A stretch of DNA of 45,002 bases from Chloroflexota bacterium (GTDB lineage: Bacteria; Chloroflexota; Anaerolineae; Anaerolineales; DRMV01), in assembly GCA_011322445.1 (NCBI GenBank), contig DRMV01000039.1:1-45002 (forward strand). Reading direction: 5' to 3'. Within the stretch, counting starts at the first letter, position 1. Each line of letters opens with the position of its first letter. The translations under genes were made by a program, and so were the position numbers. Of the stretch, positions 16,594 through 25,479 are shown piece by piece. The notes under the pieces are model-generated. The model was given only the letters and a program-made list of their open reading frames with translations. It ran no database searches and was not told where the DNA came from.

Positions 16594-17325
16594 ATGCCGC
16601 ACCTCTGTGTGCGCTTCCATGCCGAGTTGCAGGAATTTTTCCCGCCCCAGCGCCGCGGCCGCCCGGTGGAGATGGCCTTCCGCGGCCCGCAAACGGCCAA
16701 GCACCTGCTGGAAGCCGCGGGCGTACCCCATGTGGAAATCGGCGCCGTGCGGCTCGGCGATGCCGCTTTCCCGCTGAACGCGGTGCCGCCCGCGGGCGCC
16801 TGCCTGGAGGTCTTCCCCCGCACCCCGCGGGAACGATGGCCGGCCGACCTGCCTTCCCCGCGCTTCGCACTGGACGGCCACCTCGGGCGATTGGCTTCCT
16901 ACCTGCGGCTGCTCGGCTTCGACACCGCCTACCGCAACGAAGTGGACGATGCCGACCTGGTCGCGCAGGCCGTAGCGGAACGGCGGGTGGTGCTCACCCG
17001 CGACCAGGATTTGCTGAAGCGCAAGGCACTAACCTACGGCTACTGGGTGCGGGCCACCGACCCTCACGCCCAGGCCGCCGAGGTGCTGGAACGCTTTGCC
17101 ATCGCATCGCTGGCGCGGCCGTTCACCCGCTGCCCGCGCTGCAACGGCCTGCTGGCGCCGGTGCCCAAAGCCGAGGTGCTGGCCCAACTGGAGCCGCTCA
17201 CCCGCCGCTACTATGACGAGTTCTACCGCTGCCAGACCTGCAGCCAGGTGTACTGGCGCGGCAGCCATTACGAGCGCATCGCGGCACTGGTGCGCCGCTG
17301 GCTGGCCGACGAGCCTTTGACCTGA
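16594..17325 (+). CDS. ubiquitin-like domain plus Mut7-C RNAse domain protein
   Basis: 243 residues with two parts. Residues 1-80 resemble the ubiquitin-like/ThiS-like Mut7-C N-terminal module (RFHAELQEFF, then LEVFPR). Residues 88-235 resemble Mut7-C, a PIN-like nuclease module with Asp94 (FALDGHLGRLASYLRLLGFDT), acidic residues near 118-119 and Asp137 (LTRDQDLL), ending in a zinc ribbon of Cys180/Cys183 and Cys213/Cys216 (CPRC..CQTC). It is presumed to act on RNA; the biological target is unknown. The start directly follows the pyrD stop. Confidence 0.85.
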   Translation: MPHLCVRFHAELQEFFPPQRRGRPVEMAFRGPQTAKHLLEAAGVPHVEIGAVRLGDAAFPLNAVPPAGACLEVFPRTPRERWPADLPSPRFALDGHLGRLASYLRLLGFDTAYRNEVDDADLVAQAVAERRVVLTRDQDLLKRKALTYGYWVRATDPHAQAAEVLERFAIASLARPFTRCPRCNGLLAPVPKAEVLAQLEPLTRRYYDEFYRCQTCSQVYWRGSHYERIAALVRRWLADEPLT

Positions 17326-17342
17326 ACATTCCGGAGACTGCC

Positions 17343-17735
17343 ATGCGTGCCCAATTAGAAGCCCTGCTGGAATTCCATCGCACGATGGGCGTCTATTTCG
17401 CCGAAAAGCCCACCGCCCACCTGCCGGAAGACGTCGCCGCCGTGCGCCTGGCCCTGCTGGAAGAGGAATTAGAGGAATACCGGCAGGCGCTGGCCGCGGA
17501 GGATCTGGTTGCCGTGGCCGATGCCCTGACCGACCTGCTCTATGTGCTCCTCGGGACGTTCATCAGCCACGGCCTGCAGGATATGGCCGAGGCGCTCTTT
17601 GCCGAAGTGCACCGCAGCAACATGACCAAAATAGGCCCCGATGGGCGGGTGATCTACCGCGAAGACGGCAAGGTGCTCAAGCCGCCGACCTTCGAGCCGC
17701 CCGACCTGCAGCGGGTGCTCCGCGGACACCGGTAA
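17343..17735 (+). CDS. MazG-like / phosphoribosyl-ATP pyrophosphohydrolase-like protein
   Basis: A 130-residue all-alpha NTP pyrophosphatase fold. The metal-binding pattern EEELEEYRQAL (40-50) followed by DLVAVADALTDLLYVL, with Asp60 and Asp64, is the MazG/HisE signature. A substrate-site Asn and Lys lie in HRSNMTKIGPDG. Family roles include hydrolysis of non-canonical nucleotides. It sits 17 bases after the Mut7-C gene with CCGGAGAC before the ATG, forming a three-gene run with pyrD. Which nucleotide it cleaves is unknown. Confidence 0.82.
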   Translation: MRAQLEALLEFHRTMGVYFAEKPTAHLPEDVAAVRLALLEEELEEYRQALAAEDLVAVADALTDLLYVLLGTFISHGLQDMAEALFAEVHRSNMTKIGPDGRVIYREDGKVLKPPTFEPPDLQRVLRGHR

Positions 17736-17741
17736 AAACTA

Positions 17742-18105
17742 CAGATTACGCAGATTGGCGGTAATTACCTGCCCAGATCGCGATGATGGCAACCCTCGGC
17801 ATGTGTTCCCACCGCGTTTTTCTTTGGCACCGCCGCCGCTGCGTCGACCCCACCCCCATCCCCTCCCCGCATGCGGGGAGGGGAGCAAGGGGAGGGGTAT
17901 GGCAAAGGCACAGCGCATCAAGACGCATGGAGGGCACCCCACCGTAGGCAGTTACTTGCAAGCGCTTTTTGGAGTGCGGTGCCTTGGCACCGTTTTGGAA
18001 AGCGGCGACTCGTCGCCGCACTCCAAAGAAAAACTGCCGCCAGAGGCGTTTTGCCACCAGGTAGGTAATTACGATTGGCGCAGATTTTCTCTGGGTAATC
18101 TGCGT
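17742..18105. repeat. composite palindromic repeat region (MITE/REP-like)
   Basis: This 413-base gap (17736-18148) has no convincing gene. It is bounded by related sequences in opposite orientation (around GGTAATTACCTGCC near 17760 and GGTAGGTAATTACG near 18060), together with CAGATTACGCAGATT-type repeats. Inside are a perfect 24-bp palindrome, half-site CCCCTCCCCGCA (17860-17883), and 12-base arms TTTGGAGTGCGG / CCGCACTCCAAA (17968-17979 and 18016-18027) nested in GGCAGTT / AACTGCC. A translation of part of it gives the low-information peptide ESGDSSPHSK, which I recall from many spurious database ORFs. Confidence 0.65.
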
Positions 18106-18148
18106 CATCTGCGGTTATCTCCGCACCGTTGTTTTTCAAGGGAGCCAA

Positions 18149-19960
18149 ATGGGTTTCTTCTCCAACCTCGACCAGGAACGCTACGACCGCCAGTACAGCG
18201 ACCGGGAACTTTTCCGGCGGATGCTGACTTACTTCCGCCCTTACGTCGGGCGGCTGGCGGCTGTGACGGTGGCCGTGGCCGTCATTTCGCTGGCAGGGGC
18301 AGCGCTGCCAATGCTGGTGGCCCGCGCCGTGGACGACCTCAAGACCAGCCTCTCCCTCAACACCGCCGCCCTGCTCACCGGCCTGGTGCTGCTCATCGGC
18401 ATCGTCACCTGGGGCGCGAACTGGGTGCGCCGCCGCCTCACCGTCGCCACCGTGGCCGATATCGTCCTCCAATTGCGGCAAGACGCCTTCCGCGCGGTGG
18501 TGGCCCACGACCTTTCGTTCTTCGACGAGTTTTCCTCGGGGCGGGTGGTTTCCCGCATCACCTCCGACACGCGCGACTTCGGCCAGGTGGTGGTGCTCAT
18601 CACCGACCTGAGTTCGCAGGTGCTGCAATCGCTCATTCTGGCCGTGGTGCTCATCCGCACCGAGTGGCACCTTGCGCTGCTGCTGTTTTCCTTCCTGCCG
18701 GTGCTTTTCGGGGTTGCCTTAGGCTTCCGGCGCTGGGCGCGCAAAGTCACCCGCGAAGGCATGCGGGCCATGGCCAACGTCAACGCGGCCATCAAGGAAA
18801 CCGTGAGCGGCATTGCCGTCGCCAAGAACTTCCGGCAGGAAGCGGGCATCTACGCCGACTTCGACGACGCCAACCGGCAATCCTATCGGGTCAATGTGCG
18901 CCGCGGCTTCGTGCTTTCGTTGGTCTTCCCCACCCTGAACGCTTTGGGCGGCGTGGGCACGGCCATTTTGGTCTATGTCGGCGGCATGAGCGCGGTCAAA
19001 GGCATGGTGACCGCCGGGGCGTGGTATCTTTTTCTCAGCAGCCTGGACCGTTTCTGGTTTCCGGTGCTCAACCTTTCCTCGTTTTGGGCGCAAATTCAGA
19101 GCGGGCTTTCGGCAGCCGAGCGGGTGTTTGCCCTCATCGATGTGGAAGCCGCCGTGCAGCAGGTGGACAGCCGCCCTGTGCCCCGACTGAAAGGCGACAT
19201 CCGTTTCGAGCACGTCTGGTTCCGCTACAGCGAGCAGGAGCAGGTGCTGGCCGACTTCAACCTGCACATCCGCGCCGGAGAAAGCCTGGCGCTGGTCGGC
19301 CATACCGGCGCGGGCAAGACTTCCATTGCCAAACTGATCGCGCGCTTCTACGAATTCCAGCGCGGCCGCATCTTGATCGACGGCCTCGACATCCGCACCC
19401 TCGACCTGGAACAATATCGCCGCCAGTTAGGCATTGTGTCGCAGGTGCCGTTTCTTTTCAGCGGCACGGTGTTGGAAAACATCGTCTATGCCCGCCCGGA
19501 AGCCACCGAAGACGAAGTGCTCGCGCTGGCACGGCAGATTGGCGAGGGCGAGTGGCTGGAAACCCTGCCCGAAGGGCTGGCCACCGAGGTCGGCGAGCGC
19601 GGCGCCCGCCTGAGCATGGGGCAGCGGCAACTGGTGGCGCTGATGCGGGTGCTGGTGCAACGCCCGGCCATCTTCATCCTCGACGAAGCCACGGCCAGCA
19701 TCGACCCCTTCACCGAAGCGCAAATTCAGGAAGCCCTGGATCTGATTCTGCGCGATACGACCAGCATTCTGATTGCCCACCGGCTTTCCACCGTGCGGGC
19801 GGCCGACCGCATCATCGTGTTGCGAGAAGGACAGATTATCGAAGAAGGCAACCACGAAGCGTTGCTGGCCCGCGGCGGGCATTACGCCGAGTTGTATAAC
19901 ACCTACTTCCGCCACCAAAGCCTGGCTTATGTGGAAGCCGCCGGGCAAATGCTGCGGTAA
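18149..19960 (+). CDS. ABC exporter, fused membrane and ATPase domains (MdlB/MsbA-like)
   Basis: 603 residues forming a half-transporter that would act as a dimer in the cytoplasmic membrane. The N-terminal ABC type 1 membrane domain (about 35-310) has predicted helices starting near 37, 73, 155, 180 and 250. The ATPase domain has Walker A GHTGAGKT (about 384-391), a degenerate signature LSMGQRQ instead of LSGGQ, Walker B IFILDEAT and the H-loop IAHRLST. AAGGGAG precedes the ATG. The substrate (lipid, drug or peptide) cannot be inferred. The gene lies downstream of a repeat region and 26 bases before a lipoprotein gene. Confidence 0.92.
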   Translation: MGFFSNLDQERYDRQYSDRELFRRMLTYFRPYVGRLAAVTVAVAVISLAGAALPMLVARAVDDLKTSLSLNTAALLTGLVLLIGIVTWGANWVRRRLTVATVADIVLQLRQDAFRAVVAHDLSFFDEFSSGRVVSRITSDTRDFGQVVVLITDLSSQVLQSLILAVVLIRTEWHLALLLFSFLPVLFGVALGFRRWARKVTREGMRAMANVNAAIKETVSGIAVAKNFRQEAGIYADFDDANRQSYRVNVRRGFVLSLVFPTLNALGGVGTAILVYVGGMSAVKGMVTAGAWYLFLSSLDRFWFPVLNLSSFWAQIQSGLSAAERVFALIDVEAAVQQVDSRPVPRLKGDIRFEHVWFRYSEQEQVLADFNLHIRAGESLALVGHTGAGKTSIAKLIARFYEFQRGRILIDGLDIRTLDLEQYRRQLGIVSQVPFLFSGTVLENIVYARPEATEDEVLALARQIGEGEWLETLPEGLATEVGERGARLSMGQRQLVALMRVLVQRPAIFILDEATASIDPFTEAQIQEALDLILRDTTSILIAHRLSTVRAADRIIVLREGQIIEEGNHEALLARGGHYAELYNTYFRHQSLAYVEAAGQMLR

Positions 19961-19986
19961 CGGCCAAAATCGGGCCGTCGCCCCTG

Positions 19987-20547
19987 ATGAGGTGTCCTGT
20001 GCGTCGTGTGTTTTGGCTCTTCCTGCCCCTCTTCTTGCTGGCCGGCTGTACGCTGGGCCAGCCTTCCGGCGCGGGGGCAGAGACTGCCTTCGTCCCGCCG
20101 GTGGCCTCGCCGATAGCCGGTGCAAAAACGCCGCAGCCCACTTCCACGCCTGCTGCCGTGCGCGCCCCCCAACCCACGACCGCGCCGACCTGCACCAACA
20201 ACCTCGCTTTCGTCGCCGACGAGACCATCCCCGACGGCACAGTCGTGCAGGCAGGCCAGACCATCGACAAACGCTGGCGGGTGCGCAACGCCGGTACCTG
20301 CAACTGGGATGGCCGCTACCGCCTGCGGCACATCGCCGGGCAGGCATTAGGTGCGCCCGAAGAAATGGCGCTTTTCCCGGCTCGGGCAGGCACCGAAGCC
20401 ACCATCCGCATTCTCTTTACCGCACCCCCAAAGGCCGGTCAGTATTTTTCCACCTGGCAGGCGGTCGACCCCCAGGGGCGGCCTTTCGGCGACCCGATTT
20501 ACATGCAAATCGTCGTGACGGAACCCAAAGCAACCCCGACACCGTAG
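19987..20547 (+). CDS. lipoprotein with NBR1-like Ig domain
   Basis: 186 residues. An N-terminal signal with lipobox LLAGC predicts a membrane-anchored lipoprotein. A Pro/Thr/Ala-rich linker (about 45-68) leads into an Ig-like domain (about 70-180) with the pattern FVADETIPDGTVVQAGQTI, then RWRVRNAGTCNWDGRYRL, matching the central domain of NBR1-type proteins often found in Chloroflexota extracellular proteins. An alternative GTG start at 19999 has a better-placed GAGG. Function is probably adhesive or structural at the surface. Nothing catalytic is visible. Confidence 0.82.
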   Translation: MRCPVRRVFWLFLPLFLLAGCTLGQPSGAGAETAFVPPVASPIAGAKTPQPTSTPAAVRAPQPTTAPTCTNNLAFVADETIPDGTVVQAGQTIDKRWRVRNAGTCNWDGRYRLRHIAGQALGAPEEMALFPARAGTEATIRILFTAPPKAGQYFSTWQAVDPQGRPFGDPIYMQIVVTEPKATPTP

Positions 20548-20582
20548 GCAGGCAGCCGATGCCCCCGCGTTCCGGTGTCGGG
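20535..20582 (+). terminator. inverted repeat at the convergent gene ends
   Basis: CCCGACACCG (20535-20544) pairs with CGGTGTCGGG (20573-20582) around a 28-base loop region, between the lipoprotein and the convergent pyrG. It lacks a clear T tract, so the terminator role is uncertain. Confidence 0.4.
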
Positions 20583-20592
20583 TGTTGCGGTG

Positions 20593-22203
20593 TCAGGCGC
20601 GATGCTCGCGGGCGGCTTTCAGGAAAGCCACAAACAGCGGGTGCGGGCGGTTGGGCCGCGAGAGGAATTCCGGGTGGAACTGCGTGCCCAACATGAAAGG
20701 ATGCTCGCGCAGTTCGGCAATTTCTACCAAACGACCGTCGGGGGAAAGGCCGGAAAACACCATGCCCGCGGCGCCTAATTTTTCCCGATAAGCATTGTTG
20801 AATTCAAAACGGTGCCGATGGCGTTCCTGCACTTCAGGCTGCTGATAGGCCGCAGCCGCGTGGGTGCCGGGTTGTACCACGCAGGGGTAAAGCCCCAGCC
20901 GCATGGTGCCGCCCATATCCACAATGCCGCGCTGGTCGGGCATCAGGTCAATGACCGGGTGCGGCGTGCCCGGGTCGAACTCGGTGGAATTGGCGCTTTC
21001 GTCGCCCAGCACATGGCGGGCGAACTCCACCACCATCAGTTGCATCCCCAAACAAAGGCCAAAGTAGGGCACTTTGTGCTCGCGGGCATAGCGGGCCGCG
21101 AGAATTTTGCCCTCGATGCCGCGGTCGCCAAAGCCGCCGGGCACGAGGATGCCGTCGGCCTGCCGCACGGCTTCCCAACCACGCTCTTTTTCCAGGTCAG
21201 CAGAGTGCACCCAGGCGATTTCCACATTCAACCCCAACGCCAGCCCGGCATGGTAGAGGGCTTCCCGCACGCTGAGGTAGGCATCATGGAGTTCCACATA
21301 TTTACCCACGAGGGCAATGTGCACGGTGGGCTTGTCGGTGCGGCGGGCTTCGGCCACCAGGTTTTGCCAGGCTTCCCAGTCAGGCTTTTGGCGGGCTTCT
21401 AACCCCAAACGGCCAAGGACGTAATCAGGCATTCCGCTGGCCTCAACCAGCAGCGGCACTTCGTAGAGCACGTCGGTGGTCACCATTGGCACCACGGCGC
21501 GCGGCTCGACGTCGGTGAAAAGGGAAATCTTGTCGATCACACTTTCGGGCACGGGGTAATCGGAACGCGCCACGATGATGTCGGGCTGAATGCCCAGGGA
21601 ACGCAGTTCCCGCACCGAGTGTTGGGTGGGTTTGGTTTTCAGTTCACCGGTGCTTTTGATGTAGGGCAGCCAGGTGACATGGATGAAAAGGGTGTTTTCC
21701 CGCCCAATGTTGGCGCGCATCTGGCGCAAGGCTTCGATGAACGGCAGCGACTCAATATCGCCCACCGTGCCGCCGACTTCCACAATCACGATTTCCGCGC
21801 CGGTGGTCTGCGCCACCTGTCCAATGCGGCGCTTGATTTCGTTGGTAATGTGGGGAATAACCTGGATCGTGCCGCCGAGGTAGTCGCCGCGGCGTTCCTT
21901 GGCAATCACTTCAGCATAGACCTGGCCGGTGGTGACATTGCTGTAACGGTTGAGGCTGACATCCATGAAGCGTTCATAGTGGCCGAGGTCGAGGTCGGTT
22001 TCAGCGCCGTCGTCCAGCACATACACCTCGCCGTGCTGGTAAGGGCTCATGGTGCCCGGGTCGACGTTGATGTAAGGGTCGAGTTTCTGCGCAGAAACGG
22101 CAAAGCCGCGCTCTTTGAGGGCACGGCCTAAGGCGGCAGCAGTCACGCCTTTCCCGACGGAGCTCAACACACCGCCGGTCACAAAAATGTATTGGGTGGT
22201 CAC
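20593..22203 (-). CDS. pyrG: CTP synthase
   Basis: Makes CTP from UTP, ATP and glutamine. 536 residues in two domains: an N-terminal synthetase domain starting [18 protein letters not shown] with [13 protein letters not shown], and a C-terminal class I glutamine amidotransferase domain with catalytic Cys in [10 protein letters not shown] and a His/Glu pair near the end (GTQFHPEF). The start is placed at GTG 22203, seven bases after AGGAGG. A TTG one codon earlier is also possible. The gene follows the Roadblock gene but a terminator-like hairpin lies between them. Confidence 0.96.
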   Translation of the reverse strand: MTTQYIFVTGGVLSSVGKGVTAAALGRALKERGFAVSAQKLDPYINVDPGTMSPYQHGEVYVLDDGAETDLDLGHYERFMDVSLNRYSNVTTGQVYAEVIAKERRGDYLGGTIQVIPHITNEIKRRIGQVAQTTGAEIVIVEVGGTVGDIESLPFIEALRQMRANIGRENTLFIHVTWLPYIKSTGELKTKPTQHSVRELRSLGIQPDIIVARSDYPVPESVIDKISLFTDVEPRAVVPMVTTDVLYEVPLLVEASGMPDYVLGRLGLEARQKPDWEAWQNLVAEARRTDKPTVHIALVGKYVELHDAYLSVREALYHAGLALGLNVEIAWVHSADLEKERGWEAVRQADGILVPGGFGDRGIEGKILAARYAREHKVPYFGLCLGMQLMVVEFARHVLGDESANSTEFDPGTPHPVIDLMPDQRGIVDMGGTMRLGLYPCVVQPGTHAAAAYQQPEVQERHRHRFEFNNAYREKLGAAGMVFSGLSPDGRLVEIAELREHPFMLGTQFHPEFLSRPNRPHPLFVAFLKAAREHRA

Positions 22204-22264
22204 CAAGCAGCCTCCTGAGAGGAATGAACATTCAGCGGCTCAGGCAGCCGCCATACAAAGAAAG

Positions 22265-22304
22265 CGGGAGGGGCCGCAAGAGAAAGGGCTGCGGCGTCCT
22301 CCCG
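22265..22304 (-). terminator. terminator-like hairpin after the Roadblock gene
   Basis: CGGGAGG (22265-22271) pairs with CCTCCCG (22298-22304), with further pairing inside (CCGCA/TGCGG). On the minus strand it is followed by CTTTCTTTG. It lies between the Roadblock stop and pyrG. Confidence 0.6.
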
Positions 22305-22330
22305 ATGAAGTTAAAGCAGAGCAGAAAAGG

Positions 22331-22702
22331 TCAGACCAGTTGCTGCAGGTCTTCCGCCGCGCGCCGCATTTCCAGGAAAATCAGGCCGAGTTTCGATTCC
22401 TTGCGCGCCAGCACGGTAAGTACGGCCTCTTCCCCAACCGAGGTGAGCACCACATAGCCGTTATCGCCCTTGATGTAAACCTGCTCGATGGCGCCGCGGC
22501 CCAGTTCACTGGCAATGCGCTCGCCCAGGCTGAGCATTGCCGCCGACATGGCTGAAACGCGGTCCTCTTCACTTTCGGCTGGCAACGCCGAGGCAATCAC
22601 CAGGCCATCCACAGAAACGACAGCCGACGCTTCGATATCGGGCACCGCGGCCTGCATTGCTCGCAAGCGGGCAACCATTTGCTCTGCGCGTGTTTGTGCC
22701 AT
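22331..22702 (-). CDS. Roadblock/LC7 domain protein (MglB-like)
   Basis: 123 residues making one Roadblock/LC7 domain: IEASAVVSVDGLVIASALP near the N-terminus, then SAAMLSLGERIASELGRGAIEQVYIKG and a C-terminal helix. Such small proteins dimerise and in bacteria often regulate Ras-like GTPases (MglA type) in polarity or motility, or act in signalling. No GTPase gene is next to it here. AAGGAG lies seven bases before the ATG. A TACAAT -10-like box at 22866-22871 (minus strand) would give a leader of about 155 bases that is GC-rich and likely to fold. Confidence 0.85.
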   Translation of the reverse strand: MAQTRAEQMVARLRAMQAAVPDIEASAVVSVDGLVIASALPAESEEDRVSAMSAAMLSLGERIASELGRGAIEQVYIKGDNGYVVLTSVGEEAVLTVLARKESKLGLIFLEMRRAAEDLQQLV

Positions 22703-22910
22703 GTTTTCTCTCCTTTGTTACGGGTGAGAGGTAGCGGTTGTCTCCATACACCAACACCGCCCACCGAGCGCTCTCACGGCCGCTGGGAAAGCCCACAGGC
22801 TTCCCCGCGCAAACCATCCGCGCCCCGGCGGGGCCGGAGGCTTTTTGCGCCCTCCTCGTGGCTATATTGTACCCCAAAAATGCAAATTCGAAAGCCGTTT
22901 CGGGGCGGCT

Positions 22911-23939
22911 CTAATGGGCGCGCTCAAGCAACAGGTGTGCCAACTGGCGCAGGGCTTCACCAGCCGCGCCCTGAGGGGCGGCTTTTTCAAGGGCTTGCAG
23001 CGCCTCACCGGTCAGGCTGGCCGCCGTGGCTTCGGTGTAAGCGCGTGCGCCGTCGGCTTCCAGCGCCGCGGCCAGGGCAGGCACTTCTTCGGGGGCATGG
23101 GGGCTGCCGGCTGCCCATGCACGGGCAAATGCCCCTTGCTGCTCCAGCCCGTAAAGCACCGGCAGGGTTTTCTTGCGTTCCATCAAGTCGCCCGTCACCG
23201 ATTTGCCGGTCAGCGCCGCATCGCCCCAAATGCCCAGATAGTCATCCCACGCCTGGAAGGCCAGCCCCAACATGCGTCCAAATTCGTGATAAGCGCGGCG
23301 CTGCTCGTCGGAAGCACCCGCCAGCAGCGCGCCCAATTCGGTGCAGGCCGAGAGCAGGGCTGCGGTTTTGCCTTCCACCATCTGCCAATATGCCTCGATG
23401 CTCACGGTCGCCCGGTCCTCATACGAAATATCCAGGTGCTGGCCTTTAGTGAGGTGAAGGGCTGTCTGGTGCAAAATGCGGGCAGCCTGCAGGGTGGTTT
23501 CGGCATCAATGGGGGGATGCAATTCCAGCACGGCGATGTTCGCGAGGGTAAAAAGTGCGTCGCCGCTGTTGAGGCCCAGGGGAAGCCCCCAACGCTTCCA
23601 CACGGTGGGGCGGCCGCGGCGGGTATCGCCGTTGTCTTCGATGTCGTCGTGGATGAGCGAGAAGTTGTGCAACAGTTCCACTGCCGCGGCAGCGGGCACC
23701 GCGCGGTGCCACTGGCCGCCAGCCGCCTCAACGGTAAGCAGCAGCAGCAAAGGGCGAATCCGTTTGCCACGCGCCGCCGGCCCCGCACCCTCCCCTTGCC
23801 AACCCAGGTGATAAGCCAGCATTTCGTAGAGGCCATCATCGGCCTGGCAATGGGCGCGTTCCACGATGGCCTCCATCGCTTCTTCTACGGCAGGCAACAT
23901 GCTTTCTTGATAGGCACGCAAGGGCAAGGGCATGGACAT
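22911..23939 (-). CDS. polyprenyl diphosphate synthase (short-chain type)
   Basis: Condenses isopentenyl diphosphate with allylic diphosphates. 342 residues with both aspartate-rich motifs: DDIED (98-102) in LIHDDIEDNGDTRRG, and DDYLG (232-236). Lys59/Arg60 of the GKRIRP motif bind IPP. Phe93 lies five residues before the first motif, which in characterised enzymes of this family limits chain length to about C15-C20. It lies 15 bases downstream of the IPP isomerase gene, forming an isoprenoid operon, with TGGAGAA before the ATG. Confidence 0.9.
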   Translation of the reverse strand: MSMPLPLRAYQESMLPAVEEAMEAIVERAHCQADDGLYEMLAYHLGWQGEGAGPAARGKRIRPLLLLLTVEAAGGQWHRAVPAAAAVELLHNFSLIHDDIEDNGDTRRGRPTVWKRWGLPLGLNSGDALFTLANIAVLELHPPIDAETTLQAARILHQTALHLTKGQHLDISYEDRATVSIEAYWQMVEGKTAALLSACTELGALLAGASDEQRRAYHEFGRMLGLAFQAWDDYLGIWGDAALTGKSVTGDLMERKKTLPVLYGLEQQGAFARAWAAGSPHAPEEVPALAAALEADGARAYTEATAASLTGEALQALEKAAPQGAAGEALRQLAHLLLERAH

Positions 23940-23954
23940 GGTTTCTCCAGAGGG

Positions 23955-24986
23955 TCAGGGCACGCGTTGCAACGGTGTGCGGTGAAGGGCTTCCAGATTG
24001 GCAGCGCCGGCGGCAAACATCGCCACGCGCAGTTCCTGAATGATAAGTTGCAGGGCTTCGGCAGCGGCTTCGGCCGATTCGGTCGCAGCCGCCAGCAGCC
24101 GCCCGGCCATGCCGCCCAAGGTCGCGCCCAGGGCAAGGCTTTTGGCAATATCAATGCCGCTATGCAACCCACCCGAGGCAAACACCGGCAGCCCCGGTGC
24201 CGCACGCCGCACGGCCAGAATGGATTCCGCCGTCGGAATGCCCCAATCGACGAATGCCGCAGCCAGCCGGCGTTGCATGGTCGTCGCTGCCCGGTGCATT
24301 TCGACCTGGCTCCACGAAGTGCCGCCCGCCCCCGCCACGTCGATTGCCGCGACGCCAGCATCGGCCAGCATGCGCGCCGCCTGTTCAGAAATGCCCCACC
24401 CCACTTCCTTGACCACCACGGGCACTTCCAGGGCACGGCACACCTTTTCGATTTTTGCCACCAGCCCCGAAAAACGGGTGTCACCTTCGGGTTGCAAGGC
24501 TTCCTGCAACGGGTTGAGGTGTAAAATGAGAGCGTCGGCCTCAATCATGGCCACCGCACGACGGCAATGCTCCACGGTATAGCCATAATTGAGTTGCACC
24601 GCGCCCAGGTTCGCGAAAAGGAGGATATCGGGGGCTTCCTGCCGCACCTGAAAAGTGGCTGCCAGGGCCGGGTGTTCCAGCGCCGCCCGCTGGGACCCCA
24701 CCCCCAATGCCACGCCGTGCATCTGGGCTGCACGTGCCAGGTTGCGGTTGATGCGCGCCGCCTCGGCCGTGCCGCCGGTCATGGAAGAAATCAACACCGG
24801 CGCTTGCAGCAGCCGCCCAAACAATCTCAGGCGGGTGTCAATGGCTCCCAGATCCAGTTCCGGCAACGCCTGATGGATAAAGCGATACTTCTCCAGCCCG
24901 GTGCTCAAGCCCGAGCGGACGTCTTCTTCCAGATTGATGCGGATGTGGTCGGCTTTACGTTGTCCGATGGGCGTAACTTTTTTCAT
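23955..24986 (-). CDS. fni: type 2 isopentenyl-diphosphate delta-isomerase
   Basis: An FMN- and NADPH-dependent IPP/DMAPP isomerase of 343 residues. Visible family motifs: [14 protein letters not shown] at the N-terminus, [12 protein letters not shown] (the phosphate/FMN loop), [15 protein letters not shown] (IPP-site Gln), [11 protein letters not shown] and the C-terminal [20 protein letters not shown]. The ATG at 24986 is chosen because [14 protein letters not shown] begins the conserved part and a well-spaced promoter lies upstream. It precedes the prenyl synthase gene and diverges from acpP. Confidence 0.94.
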   Translation of the reverse strand: MKKVTPIGQRKADHIRINLEEDVRSGLSTGLEKYRFIHQALPELDLGAIDTRLRLFGRLLQAPVLISSMTGGTAEAARINRNLARAAQMHGVALGVGSQRAALEHPALAATFQVRQEAPDILLFANLGAVQLNYGYTVEHCRRAVAMIEADALILHLNPLQEALQPEGDTRFSGLVAKIEKVCRALEVPVVVKEVGWGISEQAARMLADAGVAAIDVAGAGGTSWSQVEMHRAATTMQRRLAAAFVDWGIPTAESILAVRRAAPGLPVFASGGLHSGIDIAKSLALGATLGGMAGRLLAAATESAEAAAEALQLIIQELRVAMFAAGAANLEALHRTPLQRVP

Positions 24987-25011
24987 GGTGGGGTGTTCCC
25001 TGCTTTGAGTT

Positions 25012-25040
25012 ATCTTACCAGCCCGCCAATGGGTTGTCAA
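25012..25040 (-). promoter_or_regulatory. sigma-70-type promoter of fni-prenyl synthase operon
   Basis: On the minus strand TTGACA (25035-25040), a 17-base spacer and TAAGAT (25012-25017) form a near-consensus promoter ending 25 bases before the fni ATG. Confidence 0.75.
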
Positions 25041-25045
25041 CGGCC

Positions 25046-25074
25046 TTGCGCAGGCCGCCGAGGCGGGTTACAAT
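25046..25074 (+). promoter_or_regulatory. candidate promoter of acpP
   Basis: TTGCGC (25046-25051), a 17-base spacer and TACAAT (25069-25074), 36 bases before the acpP ATG. It is divergent from, and within 6 bases of, the fni promoter. Confidence 0.55.
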
Positions 25075-25110
25075 TAGCAAGGCTTTACCACTTTTCTCAG
25101 GAGGCATAAC

Positions 25111-25350
25111 ATGGCGGACGTGAACGTCTATGAAGAGGTCAAAGAAATCATTGTCGACCTGTTAGGCGTCGACCCCGAGAAAGTCACGATGGACGCGCGT
25201 TTTCGGGAAGATCTGGAAGCCGACTCGCTCGACCTGGTGGAATTGATCATGGCGCTGGAAGACAAGTTCGATGCCGAAATTCCCGATGAGGATGCGCAGA
25301 GCATCACCACGGTGGGCGAAGCGGTGAAATATATCGAAGAGCGCCTGTAA
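25111..25350 (+). CDS. acpP: acyl carrier protein
   Basis: A 79-residue acidic carrier for fatty acid synthesis. Ser39 in the [10 protein letters not shown] motif is the phosphopantetheine attachment site, and the [12 protein letters not shown] and [13 protein letters not shown] segments are standard. CAGGAGG precedes the ATG by eight bases. It has its own promoter and terminator, with no other fatty acid synthesis gene nearby. Confidence 0.95.
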   Translation: MADVNVYEEVKEIIVDLLGVDPEKVTMDARFREDLEADSLDLVELIMALEDKFDAEIPDEDAQSITTVGEAVKYIEERL

Positions 25351-25423
25351 TAACGCTTACAGGGCCATCGAAAGTGTCAACCGAACCGGGGCGTCGCGCG
25401 TCGGTTTGTCAACAAACTTCAGG

Positions 25424-25465
25424 CGGGTTTTGACAGAAGCGTTTGCCAAAGCCCGCTTTGTTTTT
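25424..25465 (+). terminator. intrinsic terminator after acpP
   Basis: GCGGGTTT (25424-25431 region) pairs with AAAGCCCGC (25448-25456, one bulged base) and is followed by TTTGTTTTT. A second hairpin with AACCGA/TCGGTT arms precedes it. The terminator overlaps the region just before the lipoprotein gene. Confidence 0.65.
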
Positions 25466-25479
25466 CGCGAGGTGCAAAC

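Noticed and set aside
17755-19899. Long plus-strand frame running through the repeat region and the ABC exporter gene
   Set aside because: It is read in a different frame from the ABC exporter, has Arg/His/Pro-rich composition typical of out-of-frame GC-rich DNA, and starts in palindromic repeats.
22750-22860. Possible c-di-GMP (GEMM-I) riboswitch in the leader of the Roadblock gene
   Set aside because: On the minus strand GCGCAAAAAGCCTCCGGCC resembles part of a GEMM-I aptamer, but there is a two-base insertion, and the upstream GGGCAAACC half and the downstream receptor part are missing.
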